Below, one piece after another: positions 45,662 through 56,328 of a stretch of 60,004 bases of DNA (positions are counted from its first letter, which is position 1; every line of letters begins with the position of its first letter). This DNA comes from an uncultured Paracoccaceae bacterium. Its GTDB lineage: Bacteria; Pseudomonadota; Alphaproteobacteria; Rhodobacterales; Rhodobacteraceae. A program made the translations under genes and the position numbers. The notes below the pieces were generated by a model. It was not told the origin of the DNA. It did not search any database and saw only the letters and a list, made by a program, of their open reading frames with translations. The stretch lies in assembly GCA_913061275.1 (NCBI GenBank), contig CAJXSR010000023.1, positions 1 through 60,004 on the forward strand. Reading direction: 5' to 3'.

Positions 45662-46506
45662 CCCCAACAGTCAAATCCCTATTAGAATGGGGGGTTGCAC
45701 AACTTTTCCCCGTCTTGGCAAATGATGCCGCAACCGATGTGCGTGTTTTATTGGCGTTCGCATTGGGGGTAGATCGCGCAATGTTATCTGTCCGCTTGCA
45801 AGATGATGTTCAAACCCAACAAGAAACTTGGTTTAGGGCTGCAATCGCACAACGCGTGCAATATCAACCTGTCTCGCAAATTATAGGATCACGCGAGTTT
45901 TGGGGCAGGCGGTTTAGGGTCACATCAGATGTACTAGACCCAAGACCAGACACGGAAACCCTGATAGATAAAGCGTTAAGCTTGAGTGCACCCAAAAACA
46001 TTCTGGATTTGGGAACGGGATCAGGCTGTATTTTGTTAACCCTTTTGGCAGAGCGGCCACATGCAGTAGGGGATGCAGTTGACCAATCCCTAAAGGCACT
46101 GGAAGTGGCCAAAACCAACGCGCAATGGCTTGGTTTGGATGACCGTTCACGGTTCTACCAATCAAACTGGTTTTCAAATATCTCTGGTAGGTTTGATCTG
46201 ATCGTAAGCAACCCACCTTATATAACCGCCGTCGAAATGGATCAAATAGCCCCCGATGTGCGAAACTGGGAACCGCGTGCAGCTTTAACACCCGAAGGTG
46301 ATGGATTGGATGCGTATCGTATCATTGCGGCAAACGCGTTGAAGCATTTATCGGTAACTGGAACTTTATTATTGGAAATCGGCCATATGCAGGCAAGTTC
46401 AGTTTTGAATATTTTCCACAGCGAAGGGTTCACGCAAGGCCAGTGTATTCAGGATATGGCAGGAAAAGACCGTGTATTGGCCTTTAAAGGCCCTAAACCA
46501 GCATGA
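45658..46506 (+). CDS. prmC: Release factor glutamine methyltransferase
   Basis: The 282-residue protein has an N-terminal helical domain ([40 protein letters not shown]) and a SAM methyltransferase domain with [18 protein letters not shown] and the substrate motif [13 protein letters not shown]. PrmC methylates the glutamine in the GGQ loop of RF1 and RF2. The start is GTG at 45658, overlapping the prfA stop as GTGA, so the enzyme is made together with its substrate. A CCTAAAC/GTTTAGG hairpin at 46534-46550 follows the stop, without a T run. Confidence 0.95.
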   Translation: MTPTVKSLLEWGVAQLFPVLANDAATDVRVLLAFALGVDRAMLSVRLQDDVQTQQETWFRAAIAQRVQYQPVSQIIGSREFWGRRFRVTSDVLDPRPDTETLIDKALSLSAPKNILDLGTGSGCILLTLLAERPHAVGDAVDQSLKALEVAKTNAQWLGLDDRSRFYQSNWFSNISGRFDLIVSNPPYITAVEMDQIAPDVRNWEPRAALTPEGDGLDAYRIIAANALKHLSVTGTLLLEIGHMQASSVLNIFHSEGFTQGQCIQDMAGKDRVLAFKGPKPA

Positions 46507-46690
46507 TAACGCATGTTTTATCCCAAAATCAGCCCTAAACCATGTTTAGGACTTGTATCACTATCCCAGTTATATATAAATAAAACTATAGATGATTGAT
46601 ATAATCTCATCATTGCAAACCCCATAACTTAATCGGGAACACGCGTTAATCGCGTAAAATCAAAGATACGAAATAAGGTATTCAGATCAT

Positions 46691-47290
46691 ATGAGATCTT
46701 CACATAAATCACGTTCACGCAATAAAAATAATAACAACAACCGTCGTAGTAACCCTACGAACGTTGTTAATCGGGTATTTGATAGCTCTGGGCCAGAGGG
46801 CAAAGTGCGTGGCACGCCACAGCAAATCATCGATAAATACCAAAGTCTTGCAAGTGATGCGGTGTTATCTGGTGATCGGGTAAATGCCGAGAATTTTTTA
46901 CAACACTCAGAACACTATTCTCGTCTGTTAACTGAAGCGCAAACTGAAATTAATGCACGTCGCGATGCACAAGAAGCACAACGTCTGCAACAACAGCAGA
47001 ACCAGCAGCAAAACCAACAACAGCAAAAATCACAACAACAGCAAAAGCCTGCAACCAATTCAGATGATGCACAGCCTGATATCGCGGGCAATGCCGCGGA
47101 ACTTTTTCCTGCGAAAGCTGACAATGCTAATTTGGTGGAAACACCTGAAAACAAAGCAGCACCAGCCAAAGCAGATAAGCCTGTAAAAGCTAAAAAAACC
47201 AAAAAGAAAGTTGAAATTGAAAAGCCACAGGCACCAGCACCTGAAGCACCCGTTGCTGCTGAAGAAAAACCTGATACCGCTGCCGAATAA
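46691..47290 (+). CDS. DUF4167 protein
   Basis: The 199-residue protein has the DUF4167 N-terminal domain (basic and Asn-rich SRSRNKNNNNNRRSN, then NVVNRVFDSSGPEGKVRGTP, QQIIDKYQSLASDAVLSGDR and VNAENFLQHSEHYSRLL). A low-complexity Gln-rich stretch follows at residues about 95-120, and then a Lys/Ala/Pro-rich acidic tail. The basic start suggests nucleic-acid binding, perhaps RNA, but the family is uncharacterised. Position after prfA-prmC is typical of alphaproteobacteria. Its 184-nt upstream gap is AT-rich and should contain a promoter. Confidence 0.92.
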   Translation: MRSSHKSRSRNKNNNNNRRSNPTNVVNRVFDSSGPEGKVRGTPQQIIDKYQSLASDAVLSGDRVNAENFLQHSEHYSRLLTEAQTEINARRDAQEAQRLQQQQNQQQNQQQQKSQQQQKPATNSDDAQPDIAGNAAELFPAKADNANLVETPENKAAPAKADKPVKAKKTKKKVEIEKPQAPAPEAPVAAEEKPDTAAE

Positions 47291-47297
47291 ACTAGTC

Positions 47298-48140
47298 TTA
47301 ATCAAACGTATTACTAAGTGCACAGAATTGCTGAATTGTTAGCTGCTCTGCACGTTCTGTTGGCTCAATCCCCACACTAAGCAACCTGTCTTCTATATCG
47401 GGCCCCAAAGATTTCAGGCTGGCACGCAACATCTTACGCCTTTGCCCGAATGCAGTTGCAACAACGCGTTCTAACGTTTTGGGATTACACTCAAACTTAG
47501 GCTTCGCACATCTTGTGATATGCACGACTGCCGATGAAACTTTCGGGGCAGGCGTAAATGCTTGCGGCGGCAGGTCCATCACAATTTTTGCGTCTGCCCG
47601 CCAACCAGCTAAAATAGACAGCCGTCCATATGCTTTACTGCCAGGTTTAGCAACAATCCGCTGCGCAACTTCGCGCTGGAACATCAAGGTTAAACTGTCC
47701 CAAAACGGCGGCCATGCATCAGGGGTAAGCCAACGCACCAACAGTTCAGTTCCAACATTATACGGCAGGTTTGCCACAACCCTGATCGGCCCTTTTAGAT
47801 GTTCCATCGGGTTCAACGCCAATGCATCACCTGATAAAACCGTCAAACGACCCTCATAATGTTCCGCGATTTCCACTAATGCAGGCAAACACCTTTCATC
47901 ACGCTCTATCGCTACCACATGGCGCGCACCTTCATGCAGTAATGCGCGGGTTAATCCACCTGGGCCTGGGCCAATTTCAAGAACATCATAGGCACTAAGG
48001 TCGCCTGCTTGGCGGGCAATTTTCCCTGTAAGGTTTAAGTCTAGTAAAAAATTCTGACCCAGTGATTTTTGCGCACGCAGATCATGTTTGGCTATGATGT
48101 CGCGTAAAGGCGGTAACCCATCAGCTGAAAGATTTATCAT
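47298..48140 (-). CDS. rsmA: 16S rRNA dimethyladenosine transferase
   Basis: The 280-residue protein has [20 protein letters not shown], the SAM loop [33 protein letters not shown], and the catalytic [18 protein letters not shown]. RsmA (KsgA) dimethylates two adjacent adenosines near the 3' end of 16S rRNA, a late step of 30S assembly. It is the last gene of the leftward lptF-lptG-lptD-surA-pdxA-rsmA cluster. Its start overlaps pdxA by 20 nt. Confidence 0.96.
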   Translation of the reverse strand: MINLSADGLPPLRDIIAKHDLRAQKSLGQNFLLDLNLTGKIARQAGDLSAYDVLEIGPGPGGLTRALLHEGARHVVAIERDERCLPALVEIAEHYEGRLTVLSGDALALNPMEHLKGPIRVVANLPYNVGTELLVRWLTPDAWPPFWDSLTLMFQREVAQRIVAKPGSKAYGRLSILAGWRADAKIVMDLPPQAFTPAPKVSSAVVHITRCAKPKFECNPKTLERVVATAFGQRRKMLRASLKSLGPDIEDRLLSVGIEPTERAEQLTIQQFCALSNTFD

Positions 48141-49116
48141 GTGGCGCTCTGTTTTGGGCCATTTGGCCTGCTTCTTTGATTGCTTCTATTAGGCTGGTCG
48201 GGTCGGCAATTCCTTTACCTGCAATATCAAATGCGGTGCCGTGATCGGGTGACGTTCGAATGAAAGGCAGGCCAAGTGTGGTGTTCACGCCCGCAGAAAA
48301 GTTTAAAGTTTTAAGCGGGATCAGGGCTTGGTCATGGTACATGCAAACTGCCACATCATATTTTTCGCGCGCACTTGCATGAAACATTGTGTCGGCTGGC
48401 ATTGGCCCTAGCAAAGTTAGGCCTTGGCTGCGTAACCTGTCTAATAATGGGGCTATGCGGTCTATTTCTTCAAACCCCATAGTACCGCCTTCACCCGCAT
48501 GCGGGTTTAATCCTGCCACAGCAATAACGGGTTCTGATATGCCAAAATCCTGTTGTAAAGCGTTGTTGGTTATAAGCAATGTTTCTTCGATTAAATCATC
48601 GGTTAAAGCACTTGGAACGTCCGTCAATGCAATGTGAATGGTCACGGGAACTGTGCGCAGTTCAGGGGCGCACAACATCATCACCGAGGTTTTGACACCG
48701 CCAAGATGGGCAAGAAATTCAGTATGCCCCGGATAAGTAAAATCGCCGCCGTCTTTTAGAACTTTCTTATTTATCGGGTTGGTGCATATCGCAGATGCAT
48801 CACCTGATTGGGTATACTTAACTGCCATTTCTATGGACTGAATGATGTGTTTTGCATTGTCAGGCTGTGCTTTACCAACAGTTGGCATATTGGAAAAGGG
48901 CAGGTGTATCACCGGCAAGGCCTCTGAAAAAACCTTTAGCGCATCAGATGGTTTCGTAATGTTTTGCACAGGTACATCGGTTGCATGTGCAACATGATCA
49001 ATATCAGCTATTAAAAAAAACGGCGTTTTATGGCGCAAATTTTTCCACGCTAAGCCAGTAATTTCCAACCCTACACCACATGGATCACCAGAGGTTAGTG
49101 CAACAGGGCGTGTCAT
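48121..49116 (-). CDS. pdxA: 4-hydroxythreonine-4-phosphate dehydrogenase
   Basis: The 331-residue protein begins [20 protein letters not shown] and has [41 protein letters not shown], and the metal- and substrate-site [20 protein letters not shown], then [18 protein letters not shown]. PdxA oxidises 4-phosphohydroxy-L-threonine in the DXP-dependent vitamin B6 route. The ATG at 49116 overlaps the surA stop by 4 nt. Clustering with surA and rsmA is the common proteobacterial order. Confidence 0.96.
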   Translation of the reverse strand: MTRPVALTSGDPCGVGLEITGLAWKNLRHKTPFFLIADIDHVAHATDVPVQNITKPSDALKVFSEALPVIHLPFSNMPTVGKAQPDNAKHIIQSIEMAVKYTQSGDASAICTNPINKKVLKDGGDFTYPGHTEFLAHLGGVKTSVMMLCAPELRTVPVTIHIALTDVPSALTDDLIEETLLITNNALQQDFGISEPVIAVAGLNPHAGEGGTMGFEEIDRIAPLLDRLRSQGLTLLGPMPADTMFHASAREKYDVAVCMYHDQALIPLKTLNFSAGVNTTLGLPFIRTSPDHGTAFDIAGKGIADPTSLIEAIKEAGQMAQNRAPHDKSFS

Positions 49117-50327
49117 TTTCTGATTATGATGGCATCGCCACGAAGTTCTTGCAAATACCCATCGCCAAAGCTAGTAACACGTTGATTAAACAGTGCGTTT
49201 CGTATTTGATCGCGCGCACCTTCAGGCAAGTCTTTTGCCCGATTACAAAGCATTAATACGTTAATATTACCGTTTTCAGTAACAAAATATGTCGCCTCAT
49301 TCGGATCAAGTCGCGCAATTTCAGCACCAATGCGAACAGGCACATCCGATGCAGGTACAGTATGGCTGCTAGTGGCATTTTCCCCAAAACCTGATGCGTT
49401 CGCTTCCATATCAAGACAGGTGTCGCCAGAATTAATAAGCTTGGCCGCTGCCGATATTTGGCCATCACGCCCTGCGCTGTTGGTTGGTAAGGCCACCTGT
49501 AAATAGCTGACAGCGATGACTTGTTGGCCCGCTGACTTTGCCTCTCGAACGCCTAGCAACTGATAAACCGCGACAGCACTTCCGATGTTGATCGGGGCGG
49601 TTACTTGCCCAGCTGTCATGCCTGACAAACGAGACGATACTTGTGCAGGCAAATTCCCAAGCGGCATCCACCCCATTGCACCACCTTGTGTGGCAGTGGC
49701 AGATTTAGAATATTTACGGGCTGCAATCCCAAATTGGCTGCTGCTTTTAATCGTTTCAGACAACCGACTGGCAAGTGCTAAGGTTTTTGTAGCACCGCGA
49801 TCTTTTATTGGAATAATAATCTCTGCAACATTAACCGTTTTTGGAAAGCTGATTGAGCGAATATCCAAATTTGCATCTACTTCATCATCGGTAATATTTA
49901 CTTTTGATGAAAAGCGCGCACCAATCACATTACGCCATAACAGGCCTGAGCGCACAAAATCTTCGAATGTTTCGCGGTAAACCCCTTGCTGACGGAAAAA
50001 ATCAAGCAGTTGATCGGCACTGAAATTACCACGTGCAGCAAACTCTTCCATTCCGCTAAATACGGCTTCATCGCTGATCGAAATTCCTGATTGTTTCGCA
50101 GCTTGATTGCGTAAACGGTCATCAATCAACTGATCCATTGCTTGTTGGCGCAAATCACCAGCGGTCCTGAATGATCTTAGCATTTTTATACGCTGGTCAA
50201 TTTCAAACTTGGTAACAACTTTATCATTCACCTGAATGACTGGATCATATATTCCTGCGGCTTGTGTCGAAACCGCGAGTGATAGGCTTATCAAAACCCC
50301 AGATGCCAAAGCAGCTAATTTATTCAT
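49113..50327 (-). CDS. surA: SurA-like periplasmic chaperone/peptidyl-prolyl isomerase
   Basis: The 404-residue protein has a signal peptide (MNKLAALASGVLISLSLAVS, TQA cleavage), an N-terminal chaperone domain (IQVNDKVVTKFEIDQRIKML, MDQLIDDRLRNQAAKQSGIS), and a parvulin-type domain with GGAMGWMPLGNLPAQVSSRL and APINIGSAVAVYQLLGVREA. SurA escorts outer-membrane proteins such as LptD, which is encoded directly upstream. The 18-nt gap after lptD and the 4-nt overlap with pdxA indicate one operon. Confidence 0.9.
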   Translation of the reverse strand: MNKLAALASGVLISLSLAVSTQAAGIYDPVIQVNDKVVTKFEIDQRIKMLRSFRTAGDLRQQAMDQLIDDRLRNQAAKQSGISISDEAVFSGMEEFAARGNFSADQLLDFFRQQGVYRETFEDFVRSGLLWRNVIGARFSSKVNITDDEVDANLDIRSISFPKTVNVAEIIIPIKDRGATKTLALASRLSETIKSSSQFGIAARKYSKSATATQGGAMGWMPLGNLPAQVSSRLSGMTAGQVTAPINIGSAVAVYQLLGVREAKSAGQQVIAVSYLQVALPTNSAGRDGQISAAAKLINSGDTCLDMEANASGFGENATSSHTVPASDVPVRIGAEIARLDPNEATYFVTENGNINVLMLCNRAKDLPEGARDQIRNALFNQRVTSFGDGYLQELRGDAIIIRK

Positions 50328-50345
50328 AATCTCACCTATACCCTT

Positions 50346-52484
50346 TTAAAACGCACAATGGTGACGGCGCCGTTTTGCGCTTGCCTGATTGCCTATTCCG
50401 ATCAATGAGACCGTTAGCCCCAATTCTTTTGTTGTGCCAATATTACCAGAGGCTGCATATTGAAGCGAGAGGGAAAGATCAATTTCAACGCACTCATTTG
50501 CATATTTAATGCCGAATTCACCTTCTCTTGCGCTATTGGTGATAAAATCGTGTCGCCATTGCGCAAGATAAGTCCATGTATCGTTCGGGGTAAATATTAG
50601 TTCTAGTTCAGCTTCGCTGCGGCGGCCAACAAGTAAATCTTTTTCCAACCACAGGTATGTCGCATCGCCTTTAATTTTTTGATAGACAAAATTTAGACTG
50701 GTTTCATTTTTAGATAAGTTGAAATCGCTGTCAAATAATGAACGGTTGGTTAACTCGAATTGGCTGGGAAAGCTAACTGTAAATGCTGTTACCCAATCAG
50801 ATTTTTGGCCTGATAGGCTTTGTGTACCTGCAAATTGCCCCAGATCCTTTTTGCGAAATATCCGTCCAATCGTGGCACCGTAATTCCACCCTGAAGGGTT
50901 ATATAGCACATAATTTATTCCCACATTCGCCCGCATTCCCAGCTCTTTTTGGTCGAAACCTGGAAATCTGCTTTTGGAAAATAAATTGGTTTCATCAAAT
51001 TCAACTTGAACACTATCTTCATTGGGGGTGGAACTTAGGCTGTCTTCGCTCCATATCAACTGAACAATAGGTTCAATTACATGGGTAGAGGCCCCAACTG
51101 ATTTTGCCAAAGGCCAACGCAAATCTGCGGATATCATAGGGGCGACACGGGTAGCGGTTGACCCTGTAAAACCCGTATAACTGTTACTTAAAGAATAATA
51201 TTCGCCTTCTATCTGGCTGCTTGCCGAAAACAGCACACCATTTCGCAGTTGCCATTCACGTTGCCAGTCAACACTTACCCCTGCTGTTGAAAACCGGCTG
51301 CTTCCCGTACGTAATAATACTGTGGAATGGGCGGTATATCCAAGCTTTCCACCGATTATTGGGGTGTCATGGATGCTGCGATAATACACTTCAGGGAAAA
51401 CCAACGGTATTTGCGCATCAACTTCGTTTGTTCTTAGGCTTTGAATATTCGAGGCGCGCACGGTGAAAAAGCTGTTCATACGATTGCGTTCTAAATAAAC
51501 TTCGGAAAACAAACGGTCTTGCGCATTCAATTCATCTTCATCATCATAGCCATATTGCGCACGGTAGGTTTTGTCTGATGCAACATCTATTTCAAAACCC
51601 CATTCAAAATTATTTTTCAGCGCAAACCGCCCATCGCCCTGTAAGGATGACCTGAAAGCGTTATTGTCGATGCCGTCTATTAATAGGATAGAGCCGCTGA
51701 GATTATAGTAGCCACGCTTGGTTTCACGGCGGTATTCCAATTCAGTTACAAAGCTGCCTACAGTAGATACAAAAGCTGTAACCGTAGCGTCTGAATGGTC
51801 ATCAATTTCTATGAAATAGGGAATTTTGGCGCCGAACTTTAATATGTCCGAGGTAAAGAAAGAGGGTACTAAAAAACCGGTTGCACGATCAACAGTTGGG
51901 TCAGGCAGGCGCAAACGCGGGGCGTAAAAAACGGGAATGCCTAAAAACTCTAGGCGTGCATGTTCAAAATATAACTGCCTAGTTAACTCATCATGAACAA
52001 CACGATTTGATCGTATCTGCCAAAACGGGATAGGGTTAGATTTGCAGATATAACATGTACTGGCCACAACACGGTCTAAAACCTTAAAACGGTTGTCTTT
52101 ATATTGCGCCTGATCCGCTGCCATTTGAAACTGGTTTGCAATCAACAAACGCGCACCTTTGATGACATTTTTCGACAAATCCGATGATAATTCCGCGTCA
52201 GTCCCCGTTAAAATGCTGCCATCCGCATTTGTAATGGTAAAACCGCCTGGAATTGTCAGCCGTCCAGTGGATTGGTTAAATACAACTGTATCCGCACTTA
52301 GAACCTGCCCATCTGATACGATGCGCACATTACCTTTTGCGGTTAATAACTGTTTTGTTGCATTATAATCAACACTATCAGCCAGCAAGCCAACTGGTTT
52401 TTTGGATTCGGCAAATGCGCCAGAAAAGCTGAATATGGCAAGCACACCTGCCAGCAAAAAGCTTGATATTATTTTCAAGATCAT
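50346..52484 (-). CDS. lptD: LPS-assembly protein LptD
   Basis: The 712-residue protein has a signal peptide (LLAGVLAIFSFSGAFA), an N-terminal OstA/LptA-like jellyroll (LLADSVDYNATKQLLTAKGN, VVFNQSTGRLTIPGGFTITN) and a long C-terminal beta-barrel domain: CYICKSNPIPFWQIRSNRVV, YFEHARLEFLGIPVFYAPRL, DPTVDRATGFLVPSF. LptD with LptE inserts lipopolysaccharide into the outer leaflet. The Cys pair (CYIC) and a later Cys near the C-terminus could form the disulphides known from other LptD proteins. It starts 6 nt after lptG. Confidence 0.95.
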   Translation of the reverse strand: MILKIISSFLLAGVLAIFSFSGAFAESKKPVGLLADSVDYNATKQLLTAKGNVRIVSDGQVLSADTVVFNQSTGRLTIPGGFTITNADGSILTGTDAELSSDLSKNVIKGARLLIANQFQMAADQAQYKDNRFKVLDRVVASTCYICKSNPIPFWQIRSNRVVHDELTRQLYFEHARLEFLGIPVFYAPRLRLPDPTVDRATGFLVPSFFTSDILKFGAKIPYFIEIDDHSDATVTAFVSTVGSFVTELEYRRETKRGYYNLSGSILLIDGIDNNAFRSSLQGDGRFALKNNFEWGFEIDVASDKTYRAQYGYDDEDELNAQDRLFSEVYLERNRMNSFFTVRASNIQSLRTNEVDAQIPLVFPEVYYRSIHDTPIIGGKLGYTAHSTVLLRTGSSRFSTAGVSVDWQREWQLRNGVLFSASSQIEGEYYSLSNSYTGFTGSTATRVAPMISADLRWPLAKSVGASTHVIEPIVQLIWSEDSLSSTPNEDSVQVEFDETNLFSKSRFPGFDQKELGMRANVGINYVLYNPSGWNYGATIGRIFRKKDLGQFAGTQSLSGQKSDWVTAFTVSFPSQFELTNRSLFDSDFNLSKNETSLNFVYQKIKGDATYLWLEKDLLVGRRSEAELELIFTPNDTWTYLAQWRHDFITNSAREGEFGIKYANECVEIDLSLSLQYAASGNIGTTKELGLTVSLIGIGNQASAKRRRHHCAF

Positions 52485-52490
52485 TGCGCC

Positions 52491-53591
52491 TTATCCGTCC
52501 TCAAAATGCAAAAACAACGCCAATGCCGCAAGTAGCGCGGCTATGGGGGGTGCCCATGCTGCAAAGAAAATGGGAATCTCTCCCGCCTCACCAAGAGTTC
52601 TAGCAAGGTTTTGTAAGAAATGTAGCGAAAACCCACATAAAAGTGCAACAAGCACTGAAATTCCTAAATTCCCCAACCTTGCGTTTTGCAAAGTGAATAC
52701 TGCCCCGATAATCAACATGGCGGAAAACAGTATTGGGCGGGCCAGTTCTATCTGTAGATGCACGCGGTGTTGTCGTGATGAAAAACCTGCATTATCCATT
52801 GCCAGTATGAACTTTGGTAAATCCCAAATCACAACGGTTTCTGCTTTGGGGTAACCTTCCAATATTTGCTCACTTGTGATTGTGGTTGGCACACGAATAA
52901 TAAACCCTTTTTGCGAACTTGCCTCTGGATTTTCCTCCGATATGGACAGGTTCCATTTTTTAGTACGGATCAATATCCACTCATCATTTGACAAAGTAGC
53001 AGTAGAGGCCGCTATTCGGCTTATGGCATTATTATTCAGATCATATTCTATCATTGTCACATCACGCAGGCTGCTGCCATTTTGTGTGGCTTGGCTTGCA
53101 GTGATAACAATATGCCCTGTTTCGGTTTTTTGCCGCAACCAAAACCCGTCTTCATTCACAGTTACTGTTTTTTCAGGTCGACCAAGATAGTCATTCTTTA
53201 ATGTATCATAGTAGCTGGAAAATGTAGCAACCAATGGGTTTAGGAACAGTATCGAAAACAGCCCAATTAAAAACGCTGCAAGAATAGGAAAGCTGATACC
53301 TTTCAAAGCGGAAACGCCAGCGGCGCGTGACACGACAAATTCGTTGGAACGCGCAAGCCCTACGCAAAATGACAAACCAGACAACATGACAATGATCGGC
53401 ATCGCTTCGCGGATAAAAGAAGGCGATCTTGTGCTTGCCAAAGCCAGTGCTTTTGTAAGTGTAATGCCAGAAGATGATAAGGCTCTGATGTTTTCCATCG
53501 TATCAATAAAAAATATCAGAAGTCCGATTATAAGAAACACTCTTAAAAAAGAGATGCAAAACTTTTTTGTGAAATACCAGTAAAGGGTCAT
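52491..53591 (-). CDS. lptG: LPS export ABC transporter permease LptG
   Basis: The 366-residue protein of the YjgP/YjgQ family has membrane helices at both ends (FLRVFLIIGLLIFFIDTMEN; IPIFFAAWAPPIAALLAALA), with LPIIVMLSGLSFCVGLARSN-like helix 3 and the conserved NEFVVSRAAGVSALKGI. A periplasmic beta domain lies between. It forms the LptB2FG inner-membrane transporter with LptF and extracts LPS. Identity as LptG rather than LptF rests on gene order (second of the pair) and the following lptD. It overlaps lptF by 4 nt. Confidence 0.93.
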   Translation of the reverse strand: MTLYWYFTKKFCISFLRVFLIIGLLIFFIDTMENIRALSSSGITLTKALALASTRSPSFIREAMPIIVMLSGLSFCVGLARSNEFVVSRAAGVSALKGISFPILAAFLIGLFSILFLNPLVATFSSYYDTLKNDYLGRPEKTVTVNEDGFWLRQKTETGHIVITASQATQNGSSLRDVTMIEYDLNNNAISRIAASTATLSNDEWILIRTKKWNLSISEENPEASSQKGFIIRVPTTITSEQILEGYPKAETVVIWDLPKFILAMDNAGFSSRQHRVHLQIELARPILFSAMLIIGAVFTLQNARLGNLGISVLVALLCGFSLHFLQNLARTLGEAGEIPIFFAAWAPPIAALLAALALFLHFEDG

Positions 53592-54718
53592 GCCTGCGCC
53601 CTTTTACCTGATATAAGTCTGAATATATTTAGCCTGTTCCAGCCTTTTGCCGTGATGACAATCAATGCAATTATGATGGATACTCCTAACAAAACAGGGG
53701 AATACAACATAAATGCGTGGTCGGGTATTTTTTCAACATAGCTTTCTGCCGCACCACGTAATGTATTTAATCCAAATAATAACATTACAGCAAAAGAAAT
53801 TCGATAGAAAAAACCTGATCGGCTGAAATTCCCAGAAAATAGTATCGCTGCACCCAATAGCGGCATCACAAGCGAAAACAATGCTTTTACCAATCGTGAC
53901 TGGGCATCAATAGCACGTAATTGCGTATCTCTGCCTGTTCCAGATATACGCCAAGGCAGTTTCGGTGTTATGGTTTCAGCCGTGCCTTTTATACGGGTGC
54001 CAATGTTTTTGGAAAATTGTGATAAATCATAAGAAAAGCTGTCAAACTGAACCACATTTAACAGACGTGTTTCTAGATCGTATTGTTGTAAAGTTCCATT
54101 TATCAACACAAGTTTTGTATCTGTATCTGTGTCAACAATGCGCCCAGTAGGGGCTGAATGAATTACTTGGCGGCCTTGTTCATTGATCTCGCGGATCAAA
54201 ATATCTTCCAACAACCCGTCGCTGTGCACTAAGCCAAAATAAAAGGTAATGCCTTTTTGGGGCGAGATAAACGCACCTTCTTTTACTAACTGCGATAAAT
54301 ACTCTTGTCTGATTTCATGTTGGCGTAGTTGGAACGCATTATTGCTGACGGGCGTGATGAAATGGGCAAGTATTGAGACGGCGACAAAACTAATGATACC
54401 AAAGCTAAAGAATGGCTTGGCAAAATCGAGCGGCGTTTGGCCCGCAGCCATCAAAACCACGTATTCTGATTCTGCGTATAACCGATTGGTTAGAAACAAT
54501 GCCGATGCAAAGGCTGCTACAGGAAACACGCTTTCAATCACGCGGGGTAGCAAATACATACTTAGTTCAACAAAAACTATACCTGGTTGGCCATTTTCGA
54601 TCACCACGTCTACAATTTTTAACGCCTGATTAAGCCAAATAATACCAGCAAAAACAAACAAAAAGAATAAAAACGGGCCGAACAGCTGTCGTATAATATA
54701 ACGATCAACCAGTTTCAC
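53588..54718 (-). CDS. lptF: LPS export ABC transporter permease LptF
   Basis: The protein has about 376 residues from the chosen start: VKLVDRYIIRQLFGPFLFFL, then a YjgP/YjgQ permease with SVFPVAAFASALFLTNRLYA, ESEYVVLMAAGQTPLDFAKP, a periplasmic domain and C-terminal helices. It pairs with LptG in the LPS export complex. The frame is open from ATG 54808, which would add 30 residues unlike the family start; GTG 54718 is preferred and leaves 140 nt to divergent pepA for both promoters. It is the first gene of the outer-membrane biogenesis cluster. Confidence 0.92.
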   Translation of the reverse strand: MKLVDRYIIRQLFGPFLFFLFVFAGIIWLNQALKIVDVVIENGQPGIVFVELSMYLLPRVIESVFPVAAFASALFLTNRLYAESEYVVLMAAGQTPLDFAKPFFSFGIISFVAVSILAHFITPVSNNAFQLRQHEIRQEYLSQLVKEGAFISPQKGITFYFGLVHSDGLLEDILIREINEQGRQVIHSAPTGRIVDTDTDTKLVLINGTLQQYDLETRLLNVVQFDSFSYDLSQFSKNIGTRIKGTAETITPKLPWRISGTGRDTQLRAIDAQSRLVKALFSLVMPLLGAAILFSGNFSRSGFFYRISFAVMLLFGLNTLRGAAESYVEKIPDHAFMLYSPVLLGVSIIIALIVITAKGWNRLNIFRLISGKRAQA

Positions 54719-54858
54719 GCGTGAATGCCCCCAAAGCGGTTTTATAGATACAGATTTATTATAGGATTTTTTTGCATAGGGACAGTCCATAGTGGTCAAA
54801 TCAACCAAACCGCGCTAGGTCTTGTGATAGAAAAAACCGCAGTTTGCAGGAGCATATT

Positions 54859-56328
54859 ATGAATTCACCCGTTAAGCCGTCATTTATTGAAACCAACCTA
54901 GATGAGATTGCCAGTTTTGAAGGCAAGGTGGTGGTCTTTATGTCACCCTCTGGCCAAATTGGTTTGTCCGCACGCAGGGTTAATAAGCTAATGAAGCGCA
55001 GCCTAACGCGCTTGGCAGAAAGTGACACATTTGAAAAGATGCCCAATTCGGGGTGTCATGTCTTGTCGATGCCATCGGGTATGGCGGCAACAGATGTTCT
55101 GGTTGTAAAGTTGCCAAAACGTACAACTATTGACGATGCACGTCTTGCGGGCGCAAATCTAGGTAAACTTGCCGCAGGGGGCCCATTGTTGATTTTAGCT
55201 GGCTCTGAAAGAAATATCACCGAACTCGCATTTGGCTGTGCATTGCGTCAGTATAGCTTTCACGACCATAAAACCTCAACCGCACCAGAATTGGGCGATG
55301 TGACAATTATGGTCACTCAACCAACCGAGATGACAACTGCCTATGCTGCCAAAGCGGCAATAACCGAAGGCGTGTTTTTCACCCGTGATTTGGTGAATGA
55401 GCCAGCAAATGTATTAACAACAACCGAGTTTGCAAATCGTTTGGAAGCCTTGAAAAATTTGGGCATGAAAATTACCACGCTTGAAGAAAAAGACATGGAA
55501 AAATTGGGAATGGGCTCATTATTAAGTGTCGGACAAGGCTCTGTTAGCCCTTCCAAGATTGTGATTATGGAATGGCAGGGCGGCGGAGATGAACAGCCTT
55601 TTGCCCTTGTCGGCAAAGGTGTGGTTTTTGATTCGGGCGGTATTTCCATCAAACCTTCCGCTGGCATGGAAGAAATGACTATGGATATGGGCGGGGCAGG
55701 TGTTGTGGCTGGTGTGATGAAAACACTGGCGATGCGCAAAGCCCGCGCCAATGTTGTGGGTCTTGTCGGTATCGTTGAAAACATGCCTGACGGCAATGCT
55801 CAACGCCCGGGCGATGTGGTTACATCCATGAAAGGCGACACCATTGAAGTGATTAGCACAGATGCCGAGGGTCGTTTGGTACTGGCTGATGTTCTGTGGT
55901 ACGCACAAGAAAAATACAAACCAACGGGTATGATTAATTTGGCCACATTGACCGGCGCGGTCATTGTTGGGTTGGGTCATGAAAATGCAGGGGTGTTTTC
56001 CAATAATGAAGATTTATCGCGCAAGTTTATAAAAGCGGCAGCCGTAGAACGCGAAGGTGCTTGGCGTTTGCCCTTGGATAAAGCTTATGACAAGTTGATT
56101 GACAGCCGGATTGCCGACATTAAAAACTCTGGCGGGCGTGCGGCGGGCTCCATAACGGCGGCACAATTCCTGCAACGTTTTGTCAAAGAAGATATGCCGT
56201 GGATACATATTGATATTGCAGGTGTTGCTTTGGTTCACGCCGAAACGACCCTTGCACCAAAAGGCGCCACTGGCTGGGGCGTTCGCGCATTAGATCGCCT
56301 GATCGCAGACCACTATGAAGCGGGCTAA
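54859..56328 (+). CDS. pepA: Leucyl aminopeptidase (M17)
   Basis: The 489-residue protein has the M17 catalytic features: FTRDLVNEPANVLTTTEFAN, LVGKGVVFDSGGISIKPSAG with the metal-binding Lys and Asp, EEMTMDMGGAGVVAGVMKTL, VENMPDGNAQRPGDVV and the signature STDAEGRLVLADVLWY. It removes N-terminal residues from peptides in the cytoplasm, and in some bacteria also binds DNA. The ATG at 54859 has AGGAG 5 nt upstream. It is divergent from lptF and overlaps holC as TAATG, a widespread arrangement. Confidence 0.96.
   Translation: MNSPVKPSFIETNLDEIASFEGKVVVFMSPSGQIGLSARRVNKLMKRSLTRLAESDTFEKMPNSGCHVLSMPSGMAATDVLVVKLPKRTTIDDARLAGANLGKLAAGGPLLILAGSERNITELAFGCALRQYSFHDHKTSTAPELGDVTIMVTQPTEMTTAYAAKAAITEGVFFTRDLVNEPANVLTTTEFANRLEALKNLGMKITTLEEKDMEKLGMGSLLSVGQGSVSPSKIVIMEWQGGGDEQPFALVGKGVVFDSGGISIKPSAGMEEMTMDMGGAGVVAGVMKTLAMRKARANVVGLVGIVENMPDGNAQRPGDVVTSMKGDTIEVISTDAEGRLVLADVLWYAQEKYKPTGMINLATLTGAVIVGLGHENAGVFSNNEDLSRKFIKAAAVEREGAWRLPLDKAYDKLIDSRIADIKNSGGRAAGSITAAQFLQRFVKEDMPWIHIDIAGVALVHAETTLAPKGATGWGVRALDRLIADHYEAG

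Noticed and set aside
46975-47060. CAA/CAG-rich repetitive DNA
   Set aside because: It is the Gln-rich linker of the DUF4167 protein, not a DNA repeat element or CRISPR array.
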